From Aedes albopictus (Eukaryota; Arthropoda; Insecta; Diptera; Culicidae): a stretch of 64,000 nucleotides of DNA. Made by a program: the position numbers and the translations under genes. This document shows, in pieces, positions 10,896 through 20,985 of this stretch (position 1 is its first letter; each line of letters starts with the position of its first letter). The notes below the pieces were generated by a model. It worked only from the letters and a program-made list of their open reading frames with translations, was not told where the DNA came from and did no database searches. The DNA is taken from NCBI RefSeq assembly GCF_035046485.1, contig NC_085138.1:335689312-335753311 (forward strand), in the 5' to 3' direction.

Positions 10896-12911
10896 CCCCC
10901 CCCCCCCGGAATACCGGAATAGAAGAGTAGCTTCTAAATTTCGCTGAAAAAAATCACCAAGGAAAACATCGCTTCTGCGCCACAGTAATGAAGCAAGCGG
11001 GTCCTAGTCCAAAGAAAAAAGTAGCAAACCCCACTATTAGCAGTCACTCAGTCACCACCAGTCGTGTGCAGTTTTCCTGATGGTTGCTGCAATCATGATA
11101 ACAAAGAGGGTATCATTTGTCGCAATCATCGAAGCGTAATTAAGTGATTGTTGTAACATTTTCGTTCCGTTAGAAGGTTGATTTTTTTTTCTCATCTATG
11201 CTGATGCTCAGCATGCGACTGCTGTCCCCATACAGTTTTTTGTTAGGCATTTTGCGCCACTGCTGTCTGCTGGCCGATTACTGGTTTTGATGTGGTGAGA
11301 CCAGCCCAGCCCAGTGGTGGTATTACGGTGCATGTCAGTTGCACACCCCACAAGCAGCAGCTCTCGGTACCTCGATACGCGTCGCTTACGCACAAGAATA
11401 TGACCGGAACGTGACATCTGTCGATATTTTTTGCGAGATTTTTTTTTGTCACGCTGTCCTGCAGGATGACGGCGATCGAAGCGCTGCTGGCTGGGTCGAA
11501 TGCTCGCTGCTGCTGTTATCGGCCTTCTGTTTTCGCTTTCTCGCATGTCGTTCTTCATCGTCAAATTTGATCTCTTTGCCTTCTGTGGGAGCAAACATGC
11601 AGAACGAGATGTTGCTTACCGTTAGAGTGATTTTTTTTTCGTTTGCACACGCTTGTAATAACGGTTATTTGATTTTTTTTTTTATTTGTAATGAATTTGT
11701 ACAAATGCACCTGTCCCACTACGTTATTTCTTCGATGGGCAGCTGGGCTCACCGTAATTTGACTTAATCATACCTACCTCTTACAGCGAGAAAGTTTATT
11801 ACAAGGAAAGGAAATCTTTAACCTCTCCAGAGGGAATCATCCCAAGAGCGGCACTAAGTAGCACTCAAATAAATTAGGAATTCTTCCATTTATTTTGAGG
11901 GTTTGACACAAACGCAATGAGAGAAGGCTAAAAGTTTTTGCGACATATGAAAGGCTTTGATACTCAGGTTACAAATTGGATCAACTAGTAAAAATGACAC
12001 CTGGTTAAGAGTAGGAAAATATTCTGCTGTGTATACATTATTAAAAATTTACATAATTTTAAACATTGCATCTTGTTATGGGGACATCAGATATGCTCCT
12101 ACAAGGGGTTCGATCCAACATACCGCCGTTGACGAACTTTATCCCGGCCTTCGGATAGATGTATCTTACAACAGGCTCAACTCATCACTTTAGTCGAGCG
12201 AACCGACATCGGCAGCCTCTCCCAAATCAATCTTCCTCCGTTCCCCCATTAGCGAGCGACACGGTTCGGTTCGGTTATGTCGTTAAACAAAATGCCCCGC
12301 GATTAACGCACTGTAATCCTTCTACAAAGGAGAAACAAATCGTTTAGGCAAACACACTTCATCCAGAAAGACGAGCACAAGCACTTGGCAACGGAACGGG
12401 TGGCTTGCGGATGATGTCGATGATGGTGATGATGTTGGACCAGCCAGCCAGTCAGTGGCATCAGCTGGCGGGGACGAGTTGGGTTCTGCCATCACATACT
12501 TAGAAAAGAGAGAACCAGAAGGAAACCACTTGAAATGCGTGTGATTTATGCTTTTCTCGAGTAACCCGCTACTTTTGAGGATGATGCCGCATTAGGTTTC
12601 CTTTCTCGGGAGAGCAATGGAAAATCCGGATCGATCGTACCGGGTGCTTGTCCTGAGATCTACGAAGTTATTGGGACATTTGGGATTATAAGTCGTTTGA
12701 TGCCAGATAATGCTTTTACTTCGTAAAGAAATCGCTTCTATAGCTTTATTAAGCAGTTAACGCCCAAGGTGTCTCACAATTTGATGCTGCAAATAAATTT
12801 GCTATCAATTGTCAAGTTCCAATAAAATGAACATGATTTCAATAAATAATTGGAAGTCTATGGTGTGGTTCCAAAAAAATCTTCAATGTAGGTACCCACC
12901 CCAGCACCTGA
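10896..12911. other. No recognised gene
   Basis: Two kilobases without identifiable coding sequence. Contents seen: a poly-C run at about 10897-10910, several T-runs (11177-11188, 11440, 11630, 11676), a GATGATG-rich tract near 12410-12435. ORFs of up to about 140 codons overlap each other on both strands and have no domain features. Confidence 0.4.
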
Positions 12912-13272
12912 TACAGTATGGGACCCGATTTTGTCAGCCCCCGAATTTGTCTACCCCCGATTTTGTCAGCTTTTTGACCCGATTTTGTCAGCCTTTTTTG
13001 AAGTAGAAAAATAAATGTGTTTTTCAATCATAATTTCAATTTTACAATAAATATGAATGATATGAATGCAGTTGATGTCTTTAGGCGTCATAGAAAAATT
13101 ACGCAATAAACAAAACTCGTGTAACTTTTGAAAACGATCTAACTTTTTTGCAAGCAAACACATTTGTGCCATTTTAGCATCCAACCCTAACCATTATTTT
13201 GAACCAATATTGTATTAAATTGAAGATATTTTATACACAAGATAGTTAAGGAACTGTCAATTATGAAACGGA

Positions 13273-13354
13273 TTCTAGGCTAACCGGGAATCAAACTCGT
13301 CACCCTCGGCATGGTTTTGCTGATTGCACGTGGGCGTGATGTGGCTATATGGGC
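13273..13354 (-). mobile_element. SINE head relic
   Basis: On the minus strand, GCCCATATAGCC is followed about 35 bp later by GCCGAGGGTGACGAGTTTGA, which matches the tRNA-like head of the SINE at 14551 with a mutated B box. No body or tail is recognisable. Its start touches the TTAA element at 13359. Confidence 0.6.
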
Positions 13355-13358
13355 TTAA

Positions 13359-13473
13359 CTCTTTGGAGCCAGAGTGTATTGCTAGTATATCCGCAACCTC
13401 GCTGGTTTCGAACACGTTTTTTATCGGTTTCAACGCCGGGATCATATACATGATGTCCCCCGGCTCCAAAGGG
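13359..13473. mobile_element. 115-bp miniature element with TTAA duplication (piggyBac-type site)
   Basis: The ends are CTCTTTGGAGCC and, inverted, CCCTTTGGAGCC, flanked on both sides by TTAA (13355-13358, 13474-13477). The interior has a CCGGCGTTGAAACC-type segment and no ORF. Duplication of TTAA is characteristic of piggyBac and Kolobok transposases; ends starting CCC(T) fit piggyBac better. Confidence 0.7.
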
Positions 13474-13599
13474 TTAAAGACTATTCTTCTTAATTTCCTC
13501 TGGAACGGAACAAACAATAAACGCTGCCTGTTGTTGTGTTTACAAGTCAACAAATTTACTTCTTCTTTCCAGCATCTTTGGGATTTCTCCAGGTTTACT

Positions 13600-15380
13600 T
13601 GTTAAGATTGCTCCAGATATTTATTATGAGATTTGTGTTGTGGAATTCCTGCTTGAATTGCTTCAAAAATTGCTGTCGGAATTCTTCCAGTGATTTATCC
13701 ATTAAAAACCTTTAAGGATTTCGAGGTGGGATTCCCCCAGAAATTCTTGCTACAATTCCTTCAAGAATTTTTGCTTGATTTCTCGTAAGTATTTTGCTGG
13801 TGTTCCTCCAAGAATTCCGCCGGAAGCTTGTATATGAATTTTTTCGGGTATTTTAGAACGATTCATTAAGATGTGTGTCTTTAAGATTTTTCCAGACATT
13901 CCTCCTGTGATTTCTCCAGAAGCTTTTCTTATGATTCGTTCAAGAACTCCTGCTAGGATTCCTCCAAACTTTTTGCTGATATTCCTGCAGGACTTTTTCC
14001 AAAAATTTCCACATGAACTCCTACAGCGATGTATCCAGAGGCTTCTTCAAGGATTTCTCCAATAATTCCTCCTACAATTGCTACGTGGATTTTTCCACGG
14101 ATTTTTCTAGCGATACATTCAAGACATCCCACTGGGATTTGTCCATACATATCTGCTTTGGTAGTCCAGGAACTTCTGCTGGAGTTCCTCCAAAAAATTT
14201 TCTGGAAATTTCTGTTAGAACTTTAGAACTTTCAGATATTTCTCTAAGAGCTGTTCATGTATTCTTCCTATGATATCCTCTGGGAATCCTACAGGAAATA
14301 CTGCTGAGAATCCTTCAGAAATTCTTGCTGGTATTCATGAAGGAATTTATCCAGTAATTTCTACAGGAACTCCTCTAGTGATGTATTCAGAGAATTCTGT
14401 AGATATTTCTGCAATAATTCCTATATGAATATCTCCGTGCATTAGTACATGAATAAATCTAGGGAAGGCACGAATTTCCCAAATGGAAAAGTCATTGCTG
14501 TTTACGAAATGTGATGGTCAAATAATAAAAAAGTATCATTGATCGTCAAAGGGCCCATATAGCCGAGGCGGTAAACGCACGGGTATTCAGCATGACCATG
14601 CTGAGGGTGACGGGTTCGATTCCCAGTCGGTCCAGGATCTTTTCGTAAAGGAAATTTCCTTGACTTCCTTGGGCATAGAGTATCTTCGAGCCTGCCACAC
14701 GATATACGCATGCAAAATGGTCATTGGCAAAGGAAGCTCTCAGTTAATAACTGTGGAAGTGCTCATAGAACACTGAGCTGAGAAGCAGGCTTTGTCCCAA
14801 TGAGGACGTTACGCCAAGAGAAGAGAGAGAGATCGTCAAAAACCCCTACGCATATAGGAGTTCCTCTAGAGATTTCACTATGGTTCTTCTGTTAGATTTT
14901 CCAATTGGGCGGGCATCCTCTACGGATTTCCCGGTGGTCCCTCTTGAGATTTTTTCAGGGTTACCTCTTGGTATCTCCTATATGAAAATCTCTTGGAATT
15001 GCTTCTGAAATTCTTTTAGAAAATCTTGTTGGAAATTCTTCTGGAATTCATGCTAGAATTGAACATCCCATTCTAGCTGTTATTCCTCCTTAAACTGCTC
15101 CAGATATTTCCCCAGTACTTTTTTCAGGAATTCCTCCATGGATTTTTCAAGGAGATTTCTTCAAAGATTGCAGTAGGGATTCTTTCAATGATTTTTCAGA
15201 AAATGCTCCAGGAATGCCTCTATAGATTTCTACGGCGATTACAGTAAGGATTCATGCAGAAGGAATCAGACTTAAGGAATTTATCCGGAGCTCCTGTAAA
15301 GGTTTTCCTGAAATTCCCCCAAATATTTATTCAAAGATTTCTCCAGAGATTGTTTACAGATTGGGATCTGGAAATTAAAG
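13600..15380. repeat. Degenerate minisatellite, TTCCTCCAG-type unit
   Basis: Words such as ATTCCTCCAG, ATTTCTCCAG and AATTCTTCCAG recur about every 15 or 30 bases, strongly diverged. The complementary word set fills 36000-38330, so the two fields look like opposite orientations of one ancient repeat type. The array is interrupted by the SINE at 14551-14831. Short ORFs through it are low-complexity artefacts. Confidence 0.65.
14551..14831 (+). mobile_element. tRNA-derived SINE (Feilai-like), complete
   Basis: The tRNA-like head has A box TAGCCGAGGCGG (14560-14571) and B box GGTTCGATTCC (14613-14623). The body contains TTCCTTGACTTCCTTGGGCA, AAATGGTCATTGGC and TTAATAACTGTGGAAGTGCT, then GAGGACGTTACGCCAAGAG and a purine (GA/AAG) tail. 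A 10-bp target duplication GATCGTCAAA lies at 14541-14550 and 14832-14841, which supports LINE-mediated insertion and shows that both ends are complete. Confidence 0.9.
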
Positions 15381-15701
15381 TAGAAAGGCAACGGAAACGT
15401 AGCCAATTCGGGCAGTATGAGTGTCGATACTAGTCAACCAGATGTTGATTCATTTTCATTCGTTGACAGCTAAAGTTATATGTTATGATTGAGGCTGCGC
15501 TAATCAGTGACAACTGTCTTCTGTAGACCACAATTGCTATAAGATAGGAGATGACTGTGTTCCAGTAGAGCTGTTATGACAAGAAGAAAAAATGAATAAA
15601 AGATTTAATAGTTCGGCTGTAAAAAAGCACTGAATGTTAACTTTACCATATACCATTTTTTTTCTGAGTCCTTAACACCCATTCAATTTTTTTATCTCAA
15701 A

Positions 15702-15875
15702 GGCTCGTACAAATATTACGTAACTCAAAATTTAGCAAATTTAGACCCTATCCGGTATCCCTCCAACGGCGTAACTATTTTTCGAAGAGAAATTTTGAAA
15801 TTTTGTGTGAAGCGTGACGCAGCGTTGGACCCCCCCCTCCCACCTAATTGGCATTACGTAATATTTGAACGATCC
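15702..15875. mobile_element. 174-bp palindromic MITE, ATTACGTAA ends
   Basis: Inverted ends GGCTCGTACAAATATTACGT and GGATCGTTCAAATATTACGT, with a C-run (GACCCCCCCCTCCC) near 15829. It resembles, in layout and in the ATTACGTAA core, the elements at 29175-29338 and 62954-63108. The target duplication is not certain: CAAA or CAAAG is repeated on the two sides. Confidence 0.6.
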
Positions 15876-16089
15876 CAAAGCAGAGTCTCCACACCTATCT
15901 CCGTCTCTAACGTGCTCAGAATAAATTTTCATGAATAAAAAAATTATTTTAAAAAATGTCCCGAGTTTGTCAGGTACCCGATTTTGTCAGGTACCCGATT
16001 TTGTCAGCCCAAAATGCAACCAGGGGCTGACAAAATCGGGTCCTTACTGTAATTTTCTCATGTTATATTTCAACAAACTTTTATATTAT

Positions 16090-16237
16090 CGATACATTTA
16101 GATCCAAACCATAATGAATGACGGTCAAGCAGTGGAACCACCAACACTGGATGAAGTTAAGAAAGCCCTTAAGGAACAGAAAAACAGCAAGGCTGCTGGA
16201 AAGGACGAGATCACGGTTGAACTTCTTAAGCACGGAA
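16090..16237 (+). pseudogene. Second RTE-type family, RT start
   Basis: Encodes PPTLDEVKKALKEQKNSKAA and GKDEITVELLKHG, the N-terminal RT block of the RTE type (compare KTNKAAGKDGIAAELIK in the better copy). It is 5' truncated just inside the RT domain and is cut after the HG codons by the MITE at 16238. The reading resumes in phase at 16740 with SEQLDQFIHQIIVKIWEDEE. Confidence 0.75.
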
Positions 16238-16737
16238 CCCGAGCAAAGTCTGATAGCAAATTGAAAACTAATTTTGATGTCGTGATATTGCAATTTTTGA
16301 TAACTCAGGTTTATGTCGTTTTGGTCGTTTTAAAGGTTAAAACATCAACAATGAGAGCAGAAAAATGTTCCTATGACAGCAAATTGAAAACCATTCTTGC
16401 TATCGATGATAGAAAATTGATAACTGTTTTTGTTATCAGCGCAAGAAAAATGAAAAATCGTTAAATGTAGAGTTTTTCGGTTGATATCAAATCTCAAATG
16501 CAATAATACAATTGCACTAATGATATATCCCTATTACTTCACATAGTTTACTAAAAGATTTAAAAACTATTGTAACACTAAATATTTACATTAATTCAAA
16601 ATGACAGCAAACCGAAAGCAAAATTTGAAATCAAAATAAGTAAAGATAAAATGATATCAAAATGTGATATCAATTTGTTGCTGAATACAAATCGTGTTTT
16701 CGATTTGCTGTAATTTTGTTGTTGGACTTTGCTCGGG
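16238..16737. mobile_element. ~500-bp MITE, CCCGAGCA termini, AA duplication
   Basis: A 500-bp AT-rich element with inverted ends CCCGAGCAAAGTC. It has the same terminal words as the element at 7109-7603 and shares the internal ATAGCAAATTGA. AA lies on each side (16236-16237, 16738-16739). Removing the element and one AA restores continuous RT reading (His-Gly-Ser-Glu-Gln-Leu), which supports the boundaries. Words such as GATAGCAAATTGAAAAC and its variants recur inside. There is no real coding capacity, although reading frames run through it. Confidence 0.8.
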
Positions 16738-18010
16738 AAGCGAGCAGCTAGATCAATTTATCCACCAGATTATTGTAAAGATTTGGGAGGACGAAGAACT
16801 GCCTAGCAGCTGGCTGGATGGGTTCATATGCCCAATCTACAAGACAAGGCACAGACTAGAGTGTGCTAATTACAGAGGGTTTACCCTTTGAAATTCGGCA
16901 TATAAGATACTGTCACGTGTCCTGTTCAACAGACTGAGTCTTCTTGCGGAGTCTTTCGTCGGTGAATACCAGGCTAGTTTTCGTGATTTTAAAGCAGCGT
17001 ATATTTCAGTGAAAAGAAATGAGCTTTTGGCAGATAATGTCAGAACATGGTTTTCCGGCAAAACTAGTTAGACTTACACGCACAACGCTGTGAGGATTAA
17101 AATCAAGTATTAGGAAGTGTCTACCTTGTTTGTCACCTTGGATGCATTGAAGCAGGGTGATGCTTTTTAAAATTTGCTGTTCAACATTGCACCCGAAGGA
17201 GCGATTAGGAGGTTTGGCGTGCAGAGGAATGGCACTATCATCACCCAGTCGCACATGCTCCTCGGCTTTGCGGTCGATGTTAATCTCATTGGCATCGATC
17301 GTAGGGCAGTGGAGGAAGCTTATGCTCCTCTGAAGAGGGAGACAGTGAGGATAGGCTTGACGACTAACTCTACCAAGACAAAGTACATGATAGCGGGTAG
17401 AGACAGAAGCGGGCCTAGTGGTGTTAGTGCTTAGGTAGTGATTGATGGGGATGTGTTTAAAGTTTCTAAAGAATTTGTTTATCTTGGAACACTTGTGACA
17501 TGTGACTATGACGTTTCCCGTGAAGTGAAAAGATGTATTGTGGCAGCGTATAGGACCTTTCACGGAATGCGTAACCACCTCAGGACCCGTAACTTACAAA
17601 CGCAAGCGTAATTCGCTCTATATAATACGCTGATTGTTCCGGTTGCCCTCTAGGTCACGAGGCGTGGACGTTAAAGGAGGTAGACCGATAAGCTTTCCGA
17701 GTTTTTGAGTGCATCGTGCTGCGGGCAATTCTCGGTGAGAAACAAGAAAATGGAGTGTGGCGCAGACGCATGAAACACGAGTTGTAACAAGTGTACAAAG
17801 ATGCGCATATTGTGAAACGTATAAAACCCGGCAGACTTCAGTGGGCTGGACTCGTCGAGCGAATGATAGAAGAAAGAATAGCGAAAAAATATTCAGCAGG
17901 GAACCAGTAGAGGTTGGCAACTTCGTGGGCGGCCGCGATTGCCCTGGCTGCACGCGGGGAAACTGGAGGAACATCGCACAAGAGCAAAGATGCAGTGTTC
18001 TACTATACGC
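16738..18010 (+). pseudogene. Second RTE-type family, RT and C-terminal tail
   Basis: Continues the RT of 16090-16237: SSWLDGFICPIYK, NYRGFTL, AYKILSRVLFNRLS, FVGEYQASF, LLFNIAPEGAIRRFG, then LLGFAVDVNLIGID in place of the catalytic FADD, so one aspartate is lost. Later blocks are TNSTKTKYMIAG, EFVYLGTLVT and WRRRMKHEL followed by GRLQWAGLVERM, the C-terminal tail that RTE elements share. Stops and frameshifts occur throughout (for example near 16890, 17070, 17110, 17430, 17610). It differs from the other RTE copies much more than they differ from each other, so it is a separate, older family. Confidence 0.75.
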
Positions 18011-18119
18011 TCGGCGTTGGAGTAAAGTTACTTTGCAGCCAACAAGGTATCAAGGTAAGGTACATTCTGATCCATCTAGATATAAGATTCTAAAAAAGCG
18101 AAAAAGTCTATTTCTCGAG

Positions 18120-18325
18120 TTTTGCTTAGGCTAACCAAGCTTAGTGAAAATTGCAACGTTTGATTGGTTTGACATTCATGCACATACCAGAAGCACGTGT
18201 TTGTTGAACAAATTGAGATTGGAATTGCGAAAACAAATACACGTGCTCCGGTGGGAATCGAACCCACGACTCTCAATTCGCTAGACGGGCGCTTTGTTCC
18301 TCCAAGCCATGGAGCCTGCTTCGTC
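18120..18325 (-). mobile_element. tRNA-like SINE or tRNA-derived repeat
   Basis: On the minus strand a tRNA-like head (18319 to 18248) reads GCTCCATGGCTTGGAGGAAC ... CGTGGGTTCGATTCCCACCG GAGCA, with a good B box (GGTTCGATTCC) and a paired T arm. The acceptor stem has two mismatches and the anticodon arm does not pair, so it is not a functional tRNA. The downstream body (GTATTTGTTTTCGCAATTCC ...) is unlike the SINE at 14551. The 3' end is not located. Confidence 0.55.
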
Positions 18326-18895
18326 TCCTGAAGGTATAGAACTGCACTTGATTTCACTTATGCACATGGTTCGTTCCTCTTCACAATACAATCCAAATCT
18401 CCTTCGGATGGAATTAGATGAACATCTACACGTCTCTGTTGGGTGCAATATGCATGACTGTCAGAGCGGGAAGAGGAATTATTTATGAATTGTAAGCTTC
18501 GGGCACTGTCTATCCGATAGCGATGTTCGCATCATCGATGTTCTGGTTCCGATTAATCGAATTTTTGAATCGATGTTGAAGTCCCACGAAACCATTAAAA
18601 ATGTACATAAAATCGAGGTAGAATGTTCATAAAATCGAGGGTCTATATAATCTAGGGTCCACTAAATCGAGGTATACCTGTTTATCTCAGATTTCTACAC
18701 ACTAAGAAATTCTGAAATTTGCACGAAACGGAATCACTAAAGAAGGTAAACGTTTTCAAGACTGAATCAAAAATTGGACTCAATTTTACGCGCATCATGT
18801 AAGTGCAACCAACCAGCGTTAGATGTCAACAAATTCGTTTCACCAGAAACGTAGAATCAGTATCACGTTTATCAGCCACCTTCTAACTCGATGAA

Positions 18896-18965
18896 ATAGC
18901 CGAGCGGTAAGAGATGTGGCTCACGATCAGCGGATCCGGTGTTCGAACCCATGTATGGCATTATT
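18896..18965 (+). mobile_element. tRNA-like repeat fragment
   Basis: Contains an A-box-like TAGCCGAGCGGTAAG and, about 35 bp further, GGTGTTCGAACCC (B-box-like). The T arm is imperfect and no acceptor stem closes, so it is best read as a tRNA-derived SINE fragment. No tail or target duplication was found. Confidence 0.45.
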
Positions 18966-19134
18966 TTACTTTTCTATGTTTTGTCTGTCAAATCGGTTCT
19001 AGCGATTACTAGACGCTAAGAAAAAATATGTTTTATTTTGGGGTGTCTTGAAAGACGTAAATTTACATGTTTCAACCTCTAAATTTGTGCTTTTGAAGAT
19101 GCTCGTATATGTCAGGTTCAGGGCACTTAAAATT

Positions 19135-19385
19135 ACATGATATTTTCTAGGTGTGTAGAAGATCCCCTATTAGGTTCCTTCTCAAGGTTCTGGGTCAATC
19201 TCTTTCAGGATTCTAATGGGATATCTTTCAATACTGCAGGAGAATTCCTCTCAGGGTTGTTGGAGAAACCCTCTCTGGATTCTGAAATAATCCGCCAGAG
19301 AGTTCTGGGGATATCCGTCTAAGCATTCTGGGAGGACCCCGAGGAAAAAACTTCTCTCAGGATTCTAAGGAGGGCTGCAAAACGG
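19135..19385. repeat. Degenerate minisatellite, TCTCAGGATTCTGGG-type
   Basis: Diverged copies of TCTCAGGATTCTGGG/TTCTGGGAG spaced about 25-30 bp. The same word set fills 33620-35990. Confidence 0.5.
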
Positions 19386-19389
19386 TGAG

Positions 19390-19745
19390 TCGATAAGGAG
19401 AGCGTCCAATATAGCTCTGGTCCTCACAAGTTCCTACCTCATGCTTCCACGGGTCAAGCGATGACAAAGACCGCCAGCTAAGAGTTGTATGCTTAGCTGG
19501 TAGTGCAGCCTGGGCACTGTTGTCCTTCTGACTTCAGCTAGATTGAGGAGGTACGATCCGAGTGTCTGATCACCAAGGAGGTGCGGCTCAAACAGCGTCT
19601 GTTCTGGCATCCAGCGGCTGAGTAAGAAACGCTGCACCACGCCCAGCTAGATCCAAGGTGGTAGCCCCATCAGCGTGGTCGTCCCAGTGTTGGTTGGGAC
19701 GTTAAACAGAACTGGCACGATGGCCCTCCGGCGAGACAGGAGTGT
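19390..19745 (+). pseudogene. RTE-like 5' leader fragment
   Basis: GGTGCGGCTCAAACAGCGTC followed by CAGCGGCTGAGTAAG resembles the leader of the RTE copy at 38.58-38.63 kb (GCGGCTCACAACAGCGTCTG ... GGGGCGGCTGAT). No coding part of an RTE follows. This is a low-confidence call based on a short match. Confidence 0.3.
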
Positions 19746-20985
19746 TCCCAGTAAACATTTTGGTCTATATAAATTTTCTTATACAGCACCATATAAAAAC
19801 CTATTCAATCGTATAAACTGCACAAAACTGCTTTATACGTACCAAAGTGGAGGCCATATACGTACCTTGGAAGACTTTTTTCGACTTTCAATGATATGTA
19901 ATACGATGTCCCGAAATATTGATAAAAAGTCAGTAAAACGACTTCTCATGATAAGTAATGCGATGTGCCATTTTGTTTATAAAAGAAAAAAAGTCGACAG
20001 TCAGCCTCGAAACAGGGACCTTGAGATCCATAGTCAGATAACATACCACTGTACTAACTCATCTTTCTTGATCGAAGTGTTTTGTTTGACCAATATAAAC
20101 TCAACCTTTCCAGCACATAATGCTTCTCGTGATGCTTAATATGATTACTGGCGGCAAACTTCCCTAAGTCATTGCGATTATGATTGACACTTTGCTCACC
20201 TAATATACAATGCATATTATCCAATGCTGTAGGATCTGTCAGATTATACAACTTACATCGAGTTTGGACTGCAGTGTTAACGACTAATTTTGTTTACAAC
20301 CGAACACCAGTATCGTGCGCGCTCCGCCGCCGTCGTCGTCGTCGCCGAAAAAGTTGGTGAATTCGTTCTAGTTTGCGCAAATCATCTCCAGAAACATTGC
20401 CCAACCAGGGAAAACTACTTTTCGAATCCAGATACGACGTCTCGCTAAGGAGCCTGTTGCAGACCAGGTTGGTGAATATTGAAATGTAATGTGAGAAAAC
20501 CGAGGGCAAAACCCACCCGCAGGGTGGATGCTTCTTCCAGTGCAAGAGGAGAGTGTGATAAAATATGAGTAGCTAACTATCGAATTTTTTACACCTTCAC
20601 GTAATTACACAAATGGGAGGTACGTATTCATTAAATTATAAAACATTTTATTCAATACATGTTGATTTTTTCTTGCCAGAGGGGGCACTCGGTATGTTTA
20701 GTGCTGATTTATGGTGGTCGCTACGGTGCAAGATTGGCCCATAAATATAAGTAACTGCGATTGCATTCGCTACTTTTCTGACCTAAAATATAACATGCCA
20801 CTGCTCACGAATCGCAGCGATTTCGAATCGAGGTATTTATGACTCGTTTTATTTTCAAAATAGATTGTCGTTAACAAATCGCAGTGTGGATTTTTATACA
20901 ACTGATTGTATCATTTTTGTTACAAGGCTCATCATTTTATGTGATTTTGATTTATCATGAAATAAAATGCGATTTGACATACACA
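19746..20985. other. No recognised gene
   Basis: AT-rich sequence with small repeated words (ATATGTAATACGATG, AAGTAATGCGATG), a CGCCGCCGTCGTCGTCGTCG tract at about 20321-20346 and a poorly conserved tRNA-like stretch on the minus strand near 19995-20065. No credible coding sequence. Confidence 0.4.

Larger units (their letters stand above)
12914..16049. mobile_element. 3.1-kb TA-flanked element with reiterated CCCGATTTTGTCAG motifs
   Basis: The left end CAGTATGGGACCCGATTTTG and the right end, read inverted as CAGTAAGGACCCGATTTTG, are a clear inverted pair that continues through TCAGCCCC. TA flanks both ends (12912-12913, 16050-16051). The motif CCCGATTTTGTCAG or a close variant recurs four times at the left end (12923-12992) and three times in direct plus once in inverted orientation at the right end (15960-16042). 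There is no transposase ORF. Between the ends lie a SINE relic, a TTAA element, a degenerate minisatellite, a full SINE and a small MITE, so it has been used repeatedly as a target. CAGT-starting TIRs with TA sites fit the pogo/Tc1-mariner group; that is inference. Confidence 0.75.

Noticed and set aside
11208..11767. Overlapping ORFs of 128-142 codons on both strands
   Set aside because: No domain, no splice-supported structure and mutual overlap; probably chance ORFs.
14551..14640. Functional tRNA gene (also at 49139, 57228, 18248)
   Set aside because: The A and B boxes are good, but the acceptor and anticodon stems do not form, and SINE bodies, tails and target duplications follow.
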